This document shows, piece by piece, positions 34,466-43,092 of a stretch of 64,000 nt of DNA. The DNA is from Hoeflea_A sp039025395 (GTDB lineage Bacteria; Pseudomonadota; Alphaproteobacteria; Rhizobiales; Rhizobiaceae): contig JBCCOK010000029.1 in assembly GCA_039025395.1 (NCBI GenBank), positions 1 to 64,000 on the forward strand, given 5' to 3'. A model generated the notes under the pieces. The model was not told the DNA's origin. It did not search any database and saw nothing but the letters and a program-made list of their open reading frames with translations. Position 1 is the first letter of the stretch, and each line of letters starts with the position of its first letter. Both the position numbers and the translations under genes were made by a program.

Positions 34466-35953
34466 ATGATTGAGCAAGCTGAAATCGACCGGTTGAGGGA
34501 AGAAAGCCTCCCGCCGCGGGGACATCTGATCGGCGGCGCGCAGGTACGGGCCCGTTCCGGCCAAACAATGGATGCGGTCTCGCCGATCGACGGATCGGTG
34601 CTGACAACAGTCGCCCGCGGCAGCCCTGAAGACATGGATGCAGCCATAGCTTCGGCGCGATCGGCCTTCGAAGACGGCCACTGGAAAACCATGCCGCCGG
34701 CACAGCGCAAGCGGATCATGCACCGATGGGCTGATCTGATCGAGACCCATGCGCCCGAACTCGCTGTGCTGGGTGTCCGTGACAACGGAACCGAGATTGC
34801 CATGGCCTTCAATGCCGAACCGATGTCGGCATCGGCCACCATCCGCTACTACGCGGAGGCGATCGACAAGATCTATGGGGAGATCGCACCAACCAAACCC
34901 GATATCCTCGGACTTATCCATCGTGAGCCGGTTGGTGTCGTCGGTGCAATCATTCCGTGGAACTTCCCGCTGATGATTGGCGCGTGGAAAATCGGGCCGG
35001 CGCTGGCGGTCGGCAACAGTGTCGTGGTCAAACCGCCGGAAACCGCATCACTGTCGCTGATCCGTCTCGTGGAACTCGCCCATGAGGCCGGTTTGCCGGA
35101 AGGTGTCCTGAATGTCGTCACGGGCGAAGGGGCTACGGTCGGCAAAGCGCTGGCGCTTTCCATGGACGTTGACGTTCTGGCTTTTACCGGTTCCGGCGCC
35201 ACGGGCCGCAAACTCCTGGAGTATTCCGCCCGATCCAATCTCAAGCGCGTCTATCTGGAGCTTGGCGGCAAGTCGCCACACATCGTATTCGCCGACACGG
35301 CTGACCTCGACAAGGCGGCGCAGGCGGTCGCGTCAGGGGTTTTCCGCAATGCCGGTCAAGTCTGCGTTGCCGGGTCGCGCCTGCTCATAGACGAAACCAT
35401 CCGCGACGACTTTGTCGGCGCCGTTGCCGCCAGGGCCGCCGGTTTACAGCCGGGCGATCCGCTGAAACTCGACACGAAGATCGGTGCGATCAATTCGGAA
35501 GCCCAACTCACCCAGGACCTTCAAGCGGTTGAAACGGCTCGAGAAGAAGGTGGTGAGGTGGTTCTCGGCGGGGTTCGCAGTCTCGAAGAGACAGGCGGCT
35601 TTTACATGGGACCGACCATTGTTGATCGCGTCCAGCCGGAGCATAGCCTGTTTCAGAAAGAAGTCTTCGGTCCTGTCCTTTCCGTAACGCCGTTTGCCGG
35701 CGAGGACGAAGCCGTTCGCCTCGCCAACGCCACGGACTACGGGCTTGCAGCCGGTGTCTGGACATCGGACGTTGCACGCGCCCACCGCATGATCCGCGCG
35801 ATCGATGCCGGTGTCGTCCACGTCAACACTTATGGCGGGCCAGATGTGACCGTACCGCTTGGCGGTGTGGGCCAGTCAGGCAACGGTTCGGATAAATCGC
35901 TTCATGCAATCGACAAATACATCAACCTGAAAACGGCTTGGGTGCAGATTTGA
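34466..35953 (+). CDS. Aldehyde dehydrogenase (PuuC/GabD-like)
   Basis: A 495-residue NAD(P)-dependent aldehyde dehydrogenase. The Rossmann region shows PWNFPLMIGAWKIGPALAVG, the general base lies in LELGGKSPHIVF, and the nucleophile is the cysteine in NAGQVCVAGSR. The end (SGNGSDKSLHAIDKYINLK) resembles gamma-glutamyl-gamma-aminobutyraldehyde dehydrogenases. Gene order places it right after the importer and overlapping the dimethylglycine-dehydrogenase-like gene. It could oxidise the semialdehyde made by the divergent aminotransferase, or formaldehyde-derived or amine-derived aldehydes. Confidence 0.93.
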   Translation: MIEQAEIDRLREESLPPRGHLIGGAQVRARSGQTMDAVSPIDGSVLTTVARGSPEDMDAAIASARSAFEDGHWKTMPPAQRKRIMHRWADLIETHAPELAVLGVRDNGTEIAMAFNAEPMSASATIRYYAEAIDKIYGEIAPTKPDILGLIHREPVGVVGAIIPWNFPLMIGAWKIGPALAVGNSVVVKPPETASLSLIRLVELAHEAGLPEGVLNVVTGEGATVGKALALSMDVDVLAFTGSGATGRKLLEYSARSNLKRVYLELGGKSPHIVFADTADLDKAAQAVASGVFRNAGQVCVAGSRLLIDETIRDDFVGAVAARAAGLQPGDPLKLDTKIGAINSEAQLTQDLQAVETAREEGGEVVLGGVRSLEETGGFYMGPTIVDRVQPEHSLFQKEVFGPVLSVTPFAGEDEAVRLANATDYGLAAGVWTSDVARAHRMIRAIDAGVVHVNTYGGPDVTVPLGGVGQSGNGSDKSLHAIDKYINLKTAWVQI

Positions 35954-38421
35954 CCGGCGGAGCAGACCTTCCCGAAAAAGCATCCGTTGTCATTATCGGC
36001 GGCGGCATTATCGGCATTTCAACGCTCTACCATCTCGCAAAGCGGGGCATCGAAGACGCGGTTCTTTTGGAACGCAAGGTGCTCGCTTGCGGGACGACAT
36101 GGCATGCCGCGGGTCTCGTCGGACAATTGCGCGAGAGTTCTGCCCAGACGGAACTGTCGAAATATACCGCCAAGCTTTTCAAGCAGTTGGAGGTCGAGAC
36201 CGGGCAGGCAACCGGCTACAAACAGAATGGGACCTTGCACCTCGCCCTCTCCGACGTGCGCTGGGAACAACTGCGCCGAAACCACGATCACGCCGCGCGT
36301 ATGGAGATAGAAAGCCGGCTGCTCGATAGCGTTGCAATCCGGGAGATTTTTCCGCATCTCGAGCTGTCGGATGTCCTGGGCGGCTTTCTGGTTCCATCCA
36401 ATGGGCAGGTGAACCCGCTCGACGTGACCCACGCAATGGCAAAGGGCGCGCGGGCGCGCGGCTGCCGGATTTTCGAGAATACGCGCGCCACCCGGATCCT
36501 CACCCGCAACGGCAAGGTGACGGGGGTCGAGACCGAACGGGGCGTGATCGCGGCAGACAAGGTGCTGTTGGCTGGCGGCATGTGGGCCGCGGATTTCGCT
36601 CGACAGCACGGTGTGACGATACCGCTGCACGCCGCCGAGCATTTCTATATCCTGACCGAAGCCATACCGGGCCTGCCCGGCACGCTTCCGGGCCTTGTTT
36701 CACTCGAAGAACGCATCTACTCAAAGGAAGACGCCGGCAAACTTCTGATCGGCGGGTTTGAAGCGCACGGCAAAGCCTGGGGACAGGACGGCATTCCGGC
36801 ACGTTTCGAGTTCGATGAGCTTCCCTTCGACATGGACCACGTCGAACCGGTGTTCGAAAAGATATTCACCCGCTTTCCGATTCTCGAACAGACGGGCATC
36901 CACACATTCTTCAACGGTCCGGAGAGCTTTACCGCCGATGGTGCGCCCTATATCGGGCCTTCATCCGAATTGCCGGGGCTGTTCATCGCTGCCGGCATGA
37001 ATTCCAATGGCATCCTGAATTCAGGCGGCGTCGGCCTGACCATGGCTGCGTGGATGAGCGAGGGCATGCCGCCGCGCCCAGTATCGTCCATGCTTGCGGC
37101 CCGCGCCCACCCGTTCCAGTCCAACCGGGCCTACAATGCCGAGCGGGTCACGGAGTCGATCGGCTTTCACTACGGACTTCACTGGCCGGGAAGACAGATC
37201 GACACCGCGCGTGGCATTCGCCGGGTACCCCTGCATGACCGGCTGCTCGAGGCAGGTGCCACTATGTTCGAGCGTATCGGCTGGGAAGTGCCCGCCTTTT
37301 TCGATCCGGACCGCAAAGGCTGGCCCGATCGCGCTTCCATCGGCTGGCAGGATTGGTCCGAGCATGTCGGCCGTGAATGCTACGCGGCCCGCGACGGCGT
37401 TCTGCTGATCGACCAGTCCATGTATGGAAAGATCCTTGTTCAGGGGCCGGACGCCGCAAGGGCGCTCAATCATGTGTGCGGCGCTCAAATGGATGTGGAA
37501 ACCGGCACCTCGGTCTACACGCAAATGCTCAACGTCCGGGGCGGCATTGAAGCCGACATAACGGTCACGCGCCTTGGTCCCAAGACATTCATGATCGTCA
37601 CGGGTCACCCGAGCCAGATCCGCGACCACGCCCATATACGCTCCCATTGCAACGAAAGCTGGAACGTCCATATCTTTGATGCCACCTCCTCCTACGCCCT
37701 GTTGACCCTGCACGGCCCGAATAGCCGAGCGCTGATACAGGCTCTGTCCGGAGACGATCTGTCGAACGAAGCCTTTGCCTTTGGTGCCGCGCGCGAGATC
37801 GATCTTGCCCATGCCCGGGTCTGGGCCATTCGCCGCTCCTTCGTCGGCGAGCTCGGCTACGAGTTGATGATTCCGGCGGAGTTTACCGCTCATGTTTACG
37901 AAGCGCTGCTTGCCGATGCGGCACGCTACGGACTCGCCCATGGCGGCATGTTCGCGCTCAACGCGTGCCGGCTTGAAAAGGGTTTCAGGCATTTCGGCCA
38001 CGATATCGGCGAAGAGGACACGCCTTACGAAACCGGACTCGGTTTTGCCGTAGACCTCGACAAACCGGATTTTGTGGGCCGCGAAGTCCTGATCGAACAG
38101 AAGCGCAACGAAGCGCCCGCGACGCGCGACCGCACCGTCGCCATTAAGGCGCCCGGCCTGACGGCAAAGGAAGGGCCCTACCTGATCCACAACGAGACGA
38201 TCTGGCGGGACGGTGAACTGGTTGGGCACGTAACCTCCGGCGGTTGGGGCTGGCGTCTTGACGCAATGGTTGGCCTCGCCTCCCTCCACCGCGAAGCTGG
38301 CGTCACAAAGGACTGGATCGCCGAAGGCGGCTTTGAGGTCCGTATCGCCGGGTACGACTTTGCCATCGAGGCGCAACTCGCACCATTTTATGATCCGCGC
38401 GGCGAAATTATGCGCGGGTGA
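35938..38421 (+). CDS. Dimethylglycine/sarcosine dehydrogenase-like flavoprotein
   Basis: An 827-residue two-domain enzyme. The N-terminal DAO domain has the FAD motif ASVVIIGGGIIGISTLYHL and the sequence GTTWHAAGLVGQLR. Its His (residue 56) is the covalent FAD attachment site in dimethylglycine dehydrogenases. The C-terminal half (about 440-820) is a GcvT-like folate domain (MLNVRGGIEADITVTRLG, FRHFGHDIGEEDTPYETGLG). These enzymes oxidise an N-methyl group and pass the carbon to tetrahydrofolate. Translation starts at TTG, either 35938 or 35950, overlapping the ALDH stop. In this operon it is probably the N-demethylating enzyme for a secondary or tertiary amino acid. Confidence 0.9.
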   Translation: MGADLTGGADLPEKASVVIIGGGIIGISTLYHLAKRGIEDAVLLERKVLACGTTWHAAGLVGQLRESSAQTELSKYTAKLFKQLEVETGQATGYKQNGTLHLALSDVRWEQLRRNHDHAARMEIESRLLDSVAIREIFPHLELSDVLGGFLVPSNGQVNPLDVTHAMAKGARARGCRIFENTRATRILTRNGKVTGVETERGVIAADKVLLAGGMWAADFARQHGVTIPLHAAEHFYILTEAIPGLPGTLPGLVSLEERIYSKEDAGKLLIGGFEAHGKAWGQDGIPARFEFDELPFDMDHVEPVFEKIFTRFPILEQTGIHTFFNGPESFTADGAPYIGPSSELPGLFIAAGMNSNGILNSGGVGLTMAAWMSEGMPPRPVSSMLAARAHPFQSNRAYNAERVTESIGFHYGLHWPGRQIDTARGIRRVPLHDRLLEAGATMFERIGWEVPAFFDPDRKGWPDRASIGWQDWSEHVGRECYAARDGVLLIDQSMYGKILVQGPDAARALNHVCGAQMDVETGTSVYTQMLNVRGGIEADITVTRLGPKTFMIVTGHPSQIRDHAHIRSHCNESWNVHIFDATSSYALLTLHGPNSRALIQALSGDDLSNEAFAFGAAREIDLAHARVWAIRRSFVGELGYELMIPAEFTAHVYEALLADAARYGLAHGGMFALNACRLEKGFRHFGHDIGEEDTPYETGLGFAVDLDKPDFVGREVLIEQKRNEAPATRDRTVAIKAPGLTAKEGPYLIHNETIWRDGELVGHVTSGGWGWRLDAMVGLASLHREAGVTKDWIAEGGFEVRIAGYDFAIEAQLAPFYDPRGEIMRG

Positions 38422-38453
38422 ATATTTCAGACGCCAACCCCAGGGGGCTGATT

Positions 38454-39698
38454 GTGAGCGGAAAGAAGACAATCCTGGTTATTGGAACCTACGACACGAA
38501 GGACGATGAGCTGCACTACATGTGCGATCGCATACGCGCGCAGGGCGGCGACGTTGTGTCCATGGACGTGAGCGTCCTTGGCGACCCGACGCAGCCGACG
38601 GATATCTCCAAACACGATGTCGCCGCGGCCGCCGGCAAGACCATCCAGGACGCAATTGACAGCGGCGATGAAAATCACGCGATGCAGATCATGGCATCAG
38701 GTGCGGCGCAGCTGACCGCCAAATTGCACGCCGATGGAAAGATCGACGGCATGGTCGGATTGGGGGGCACGATGGGCACCGACCTCGTGCTCGATTGTTG
38801 CCAGGCCTTGCCGCTGGGCGTTCCGAAATACGTGGTCTCCACCGTTTCGTTCTCGCCCCTGATACCCGCCGACCGGCTGTCGCCCGATATCCAGATGATC
38901 CTGTGGGCGGGTGGGCTTTACGGTTTGAACTCGGTCTGCAAATCCTCGCTCAGCCAGGCGGCCGGTGCCGTCCTCGGTGCTGCGCAGGCGGTTGAAGCGC
39001 CGGTTCGAGACCGCCCGGTGATCGGCATGATGAGCCTCGGCTCGTCCTGTCTCAAATATATGAAGCTGCTCAAGCAACCGCTTGAGGAACGCGGGTTTGA
39101 AATTGCGGTGTTTCACGCGACCGGCATGGGCGGGATGGCATTCGAAGCGCTGGCGCGCCAAGGCTATTTCGCCGCGGCGCTCGATCTGGCATTGCCTGAA
39201 CTGGGCAACCTGATGGTCGGTTCCGTCATCAATGGCGGCGCCGACCGGCTGACCAATGCCGGTGCCGCAGCCATTCCGCAGATTGTATCGCCCGGCTGCG
39301 CTGATCTCATCGATTTTGCCGGGTGGCAGGCAATTCCCGAGGCCTATGACGACCGCCCTTTCCATGCCCACAACCGCCTGATCAAATCGTCGGGGCTGTC
39401 GCCGGACGAGCGCCGCGCCCTGATCCGCGACGTAGCGGCGCGCCTTGGTACGGCGAAAGGCCCGGTTCACTTCGTCATGCCGCTCCAGGGCGTTGAGGAA
39501 TGGGACCGCGAAGGCGGGCCTGCCCACGATCCGGACGGGCTTGCAGCGATGATCGACGAGGTACGCAAGGCAATCAAGGACCCCGTCACCTTGAGCGAAG
39601 TCGATTGCCACATCAACGACCAGGCATTTTCGGATAAGGTGGTCGAAATCCTCGATGGCTGGATCGCCGACGGCACCTTGAAGACACCACCGTCATGA
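38454..39698 (+). CDS. Tm-1-like ATP-binding domain protein (UPF0261)
   Basis: About 414 residues of the Tm-1/UPF0261 family, named after the tomato antiviral protein Tm-1. The start KKTILVIGTYDTKDDELHYM, the glycine loop VGLGGTMGTDLVLDCC and NLMVGSVINGGADRLTNAG are characteristic. Bacterial members sit in catabolic operons, but no reaction is established that I know of. I chose GTG at 38454 because AGGGGG lies seven bases upstream; a GTG at 38418 overlapping the previous stop is an alternative. Its tight packing between two amine-oxidising flavoproteins suggests it handles a pathway intermediate. Confidence 0.85.
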   Translation: MSGKKTILVIGTYDTKDDELHYMCDRIRAQGGDVVSMDVSVLGDPTQPTDISKHDVAAAAGKTIQDAIDSGDENHAMQIMASGAAQLTAKLHADGKIDGMVGLGGTMGTDLVLDCCQALPLGVPKYVVSTVSFSPLIPADRLSPDIQMILWAGGLYGLNSVCKSSLSQAAGAVLGAAQAVEAPVRDRPVIGMMSLGSSCLKYMKLLKQPLEERGFEIAVFHATGMGGMAFEALARQGYFAAALDLALPELGNLMVGSVINGGADRLTNAGAAAIPQIVSPGCADLIDFAGWQAIPEAYDDRPFHAHNRLIKSSGLSPDERRALIRDVAARLGTAKGPVHFVMPLQGVEEWDREGGPAHDPDGLAAMIDEVRKAIKDPVTLSEVDCHINDQAFSDKVVEILDGWIADGTLKTPPS

Positions 39699-41731
39699 CC
39701 GACCGTTATTCGATCCTGTTCGAGCCGGTGGAGCTCGGCCCCGTCACGGCACCCAACCGCTTTGCCGTCATGCCTTACGCCAATGGGCATTCCCATCTGA
39801 TGCCGAACGGCGCTGCCGGTACGCGCGAGACACGGGCCGAAGGCGGATGGGGCATTGTCGGGATGCAATTGACCGAGATCGATCCGACATCGGACCTGTC
39901 GGGTTTGCCCTATGAACGTCTTTGGGACGACGGCGACGTGAAATCCCATGCCCATTCCGTTGAGCGGATCAAGAGACACGGCGCATTGGCTTCGATCGAA
40001 CTTGCCCATACCGGCATCCGTTCGCGCGGCATCGCCAACGGCTATCCGGCGATGGGACCGTCGAGCCTGCCGACGCTTAAACCGGAAATGCCCTACATGG
40101 CGAAAGCCATGGACAAGGCGGATATCAAACGCCTCCGCGACAACCACCGAGCAGCGGTCAGGCGTGCAAGACAGGCCGGCTACGACATGGCATATGTTTA
40201 TGCGGCCCATGACGCGTCTCTCCTGTGGCACTTCCTGAGCCCGGCCTATAACCGCCGTACGGACGAGTATGGCGGATCTTTCGAAAACCGCTTGCGTCTG
40301 CTTCGCGAAGTCCTTGAAGATTCGATGGACGAGGCACGCGGCGAGATGGCGATTGCGCTTCGCTTCGCGGTCCATGAAGCAAGTGGACCCAAGCGCATCA
40401 CGGCGAAAGGCGAAGGCCGAGACACGGTCGAGGCGCTGGCTGAGATCCCCGATGTTTGGGACGTGAATATCTCCGGATGGAGCCGGGACAGCGGTACGTC
40501 CCGCTACGACCAGGAGGGTTTTCAGGAGGAGTTTATCGGCTTCGTCAAGACGGTGACAAACAAACCGGTGATCGGCGTAGGCCGGTTCACCTCGCCTGAC
40601 ACCATGGTGAGCCAGATCAAGCGCGGAATCATCGACATCATCGGCAGTGCACGCGCCGCGATCGCCGATCCGTTTTTACCCAACAAGGTGCGCGAAGACC
40701 GGCTTGATGACATTCGCGAATGCATCGGCTGCAATATCTGCGTGTCGGTCGAGAACGCCGGCGTTCCGGTTCGTTGTACGCAAAACCCGACAGTCTCGGA
40801 GGAATGGCGCCGGGGCTGGCACCCTGAAACCGTGCCGCCATCGAAAGACCCCGACAACGTGCTCATCGTTGGAGGCGGACCTGCCGGCCTCGAAGCAGCG
40901 CTGGTTCTTGCCCGCGCAGGCCATGACGTGACCGTTGCTGAAGCGTCAGGCGAAATGGGCGGGCGGGTGGTGCGCGAAGCGCGGATCAAGAATCTTTCGG
41001 CCTGGAGCCGGGTGGCCGATTATCGCCTTTATCAGCTCGACCAGATGGGCAATGCCAACCTTTATACCCACAGCAATCTCGATGTTGACGGGATTGCCGA
41101 ATTCGAGGCTGACCATATTCTGCTCGCCACCGGCTCGGCATGGACCCGCGACGGGTCGGGCAGATCGCGGCTGGACGCCGTACCCGGCTTTATCGACGCG
41201 GCAATGACCCCGGATGATATTCTTGACGGCAAGATACCGGGCGACCGTATCGTCATCTACGACGACGACCACTACTACATGGCCAATGCGCTGGCGGTTG
41301 GCCTCGCCGCTCAGGGCCACGAAGTACACATCGTTACGCCTCTGCCAGCGCTCGCGGGCTGGATGGGCAACACGCTTGAACAACCGCGTATGCTGGCGGA
41401 ATTGCGGGCCGCCGGCGTCAAGATGCATCCCAATTCCATGGCAGCTCGCTGGCATGACGGGGCGCTGGACGTAATGCGGTCCGACACCGGCGAAAATATC
41501 GGGGCGATTGAAGGCGATACCCTGCTCGCGGTGACCATCCGGCATCCTGAAATCGCCCTGTCACAGGATCTCGCCGCAAGACAGATTCCGTACCGCCTTA
41601 TCGGCGATGCGGAGTGCCCCGGCCCGATCCAGACGGCAGTCTTTTCCGGCCATCTCCATGCCCGCGAGATTCTGGGCAACGAACCCGAAGACCGGATCTT
41701 CAGGAGAGAACGGCCCTACCTGTTCAACTGA
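39695..41731 (+). CDS. Trimethylamine-dehydrogenase-like Fe-S flavoprotein
   Basis: A 678-residue protein colinear with trimethylamine and dimethylamine dehydrogenases. It has an FMN TIM barrel, a 4Fe-4S site (Cys343, 346, 349, 361, in CIGCNICV and RCTQNP) followed by EEWRRGWHPE, then an ADP-binding flavodoxin-like half (NVLIVGGGPAGLEAAL). The catalytic-type Tyr169, His172 and Asp265 are kept, as is Trp262. From memory of the TMADH sequence, the FMN-linking cysteine is replaced by Ala29, and the aromatic-bowl Tyr60 and Trp355 by Leu and Glu. Hence FMN is probably not covalent and the substrate is not trimethylamine. ATGA overlap with the Tm-1-like gene shows coupling. Confidence 0.92.
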   Translation: MTDRYSILFEPVELGPVTAPNRFAVMPYANGHSHLMPNGAAGTRETRAEGGWGIVGMQLTEIDPTSDLSGLPYERLWDDGDVKSHAHSVERIKRHGALASIELAHTGIRSRGIANGYPAMGPSSLPTLKPEMPYMAKAMDKADIKRLRDNHRAAVRRARQAGYDMAYVYAAHDASLLWHFLSPAYNRRTDEYGGSFENRLRLLREVLEDSMDEARGEMAIALRFAVHEASGPKRITAKGEGRDTVEALAEIPDVWDVNISGWSRDSGTSRYDQEGFQEEFIGFVKTVTNKPVIGVGRFTSPDTMVSQIKRGIIDIIGSARAAIADPFLPNKVREDRLDDIRECIGCNICVSVENAGVPVRCTQNPTVSEEWRRGWHPETVPPSKDPDNVLIVGGGPAGLEAALVLARAGHDVTVAEASGEMGGRVVREARIKNLSAWSRVADYRLYQLDQMGNANLYTHSNLDVDGIAEFEADHILLATGSAWTRDGSGRSRLDAVPGFIDAAMTPDDILDGKIPGDRIVIYDDDHYYMANALAVGLAAQGHEVHIVTPLPALAGWMGNTLEQPRMLAELRAAGVKMHPNSMAARWHDGALDVMRSDTGENIGAIEGDTLLAVTIRHPEIALSQDLAARQIPYRLIGDAECPGPIQTAVFSGHLHAREILGNEPEDRIFRRERPYLFN

Positions 41732-41946
41732 GCTCTTTGTGCTTGCCGGTGAAGATAGCATGAGCCTTTCCGGCTCAGGCGGCACTGCCATCGGCTTCAT
41801 AGGAGAGCATCGGACCCCGATCTTCGAGGCGGCACCGCCGAAGCGACCGCCAATGCAGAGGAACAGGGGAATAAATCACCGGCAATCGCGTTTACCTGGT
41901 GTCGGCGATAACAACAGCTGACGCGACGACAACCAGGAGTAACCCG

Positions 41947-42234
41947 ATGAAACTGATCATTTCAGCTACTGCAGCGGCGGTCACGTTGGTCCTGACGGCA
42001 GCAGTTGCCCATGCTGGCGGTCCCGAAAGAAGGCTAGAGGTCGTTCCGCATGTCTACACCATCCATCATACAAAGCGCGTGCTTGTGTGCTGGGATGACG
42101 ACGATGACGACTGCTATTATGTCCGCATCCGCCGTGGCGGTCACTACTACGCCTATGACGATGATGACAGACCCAGGCGGTACTATTACCGCTACCGCGA
42201 TTTTGACGACGACGACGACGATGACGACGACTGA
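41947..42234 (+). CDS. Secreted Asp/Tyr-rich microprotein
   Basis: A 95-residue protein. A clear signal peptide (KLIISATAAAVTLVLTAAV) is probably cut after AHA at residue 23. The mature 72 residues hold 20 Asp and many Tyr and Arg. A six-Asp block is bracketed by Cys48 and Cys56, a second four-Asp block follows, and the protein ends in nine Asp. AGGAG lies seven bases before the ATG, and the gene stands apart from its neighbours. The acidic clusters could bind calcium or other cations or stick to positively charged surfaces. I recognise no family. The tail is encoded by a near-perfect GAC triplet run that could change length by slippage. Confidence 0.72.
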   Translation: MKLIISATAAAVTLVLTAAVAHAGGPERRLEVVPHVYTIHHTKRVLVCWDDDDDDCYYVRIRRGGHYYAYDDDDRPRRYYYRYRDFDDDDDDDDD

Positions 42235-42261
42235 TGGTCATTGCAAACAACGCTGCGCGGT

Positions 42262-42280
42262 GGCCCGGTCATGCCGGGCC
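42262..42280. terminator. Hairpin between convergent genes
   Basis: GGCCCGG and CCGGGCC form a 7-bp stem around TCATG between the convergent microprotein and CIA30 genes. There is no T run on either side, so termination is only a possibility. A short degenerate GAGAGCC repeat follows at about 42311-42336. Confidence 0.4.
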
Positions 42281-42348
42281 GCATGCCGCAGGGCCGCGGA
42301 CGCGCCGGCCCGAGAGCCGAGAGCCGAGCGCCGAGAGTATAGGGACCT

Positions 42349-42909
42349 TCAATAAAAACCGATCTCTTGTATTTCCACTTCCGCTTCGTGGTCGCGTCCG
42401 TAGGCAACGATGCCGATCGACTTCAGTGTGCCGGCGCGCAGCTGCGATCGCAGCATCCCGCCGGAAGCCTTGAATTGCGAGAATGGAATACGCACTTCCG
42501 TCCAGCCCGGTGTCGTATCGAAACCTGCCTGGTAGAATTGCCACGGTAGCGCCGTTCCGGTCGTTCGCAGATGCACGAAGTAGCGCTCGCCATTGCCGCG
42601 CGCAATCAGCCGCACGCCCTCGGTGCCGTCGGCCGGCCGCTCATCAAGCGCGCGCCGAAACTGGATGAAACCGCCGCGGTTTGCCGTACTCACCTCGCCC
42701 GTGAGCCGTGCCAGCGCTTTCCCGTCTTCTTCCTCGAAGCTGAGTTCTCCGGTCGAAACGCCGCCCATTACCGTGTCCGCAACGTAACCCCAGCGTGCTT
42801 CCGGGCTGTTTTCGAAATTGTCCAGCATGATATTTTGCGCCACTGCGCCGATGGACAGGCTGGCGACGGAAAGACCGAAGCAGACTGCAATTGCCAAAAC
42901 TCTCTTCAC
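42349..42909 (-). CDS. CIA30-family protein with signal peptide
   Basis: A 186-residue exported protein. A signal peptide (about residues 1-25, ending GAVAQ) precedes a CIA30/NDUFAF1-like galactose-binding-type beta sandwich. Typical strings are WGYVADTVMGGVSTGEL, GGFIQFRR and RLIARGNGERYFVHLRT. Mitochondrial CIA30 helps assemble complex I, but bacterial members with signal peptides are outside the cytoplasm and their job is unknown; a carbohydrate- or ligand-binding role is possible. It converges on the microprotein gene. Confidence 0.85.
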   Translation of the reverse strand: MKRVLAIAVCFGLSVASLSIGAVAQNIMLDNFENSPEARWGYVADTVMGGVSTGELSFEEEDGKALARLTGEVSTANRGGFIQFRRALDERPADGTEGVRLIARGNGERYFVHLRTTGTALPWQFYQAGFDTTPGWTEVRIPFSQFKASGGMLRSQLRAGTLKSIGIVAYGRDHEAEVEIQEIGFY

Positions 42910-43092
42910 TGTTTGCCAAACTCCATAACACTCTTTTGGAGAAATTGGCTTTGTCGGCGATTTTGCAAGGGCGTCTGCGGCAGCCCGTCACAATCTTCCA
43001 GGTCGAAAGACGGCCTGCATGACTGAGCGGCACATCGGTGAATGTGCCACCAATATCGACACTGGCACGAATTGAATTTTGGAAAGCGAAAA

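Noticed and set aside
37021..38472. 483-codon minus-strand frame opposite the dimethylglycine-dehydrogenase-like gene
   Set aside because: Composition is that of an antisense shadow. The plus-strand frame has clear FAD and folate-domain motifs.
42305..42340. GAGAGCC-like short tandem repeat as a possible CRISPR or regulatory array
   Set aside because: Only about three degenerate 7-base units with no spacers; it looks like simple low-complexity DNA after the convergent hairpin.
42192..42407. Minus-strand frame ending in a poly-Ser tract
   Set aside because: The serine run is only the complement of the GAC repeat encoding the poly-Asp tail of the plus-strand microprotein.
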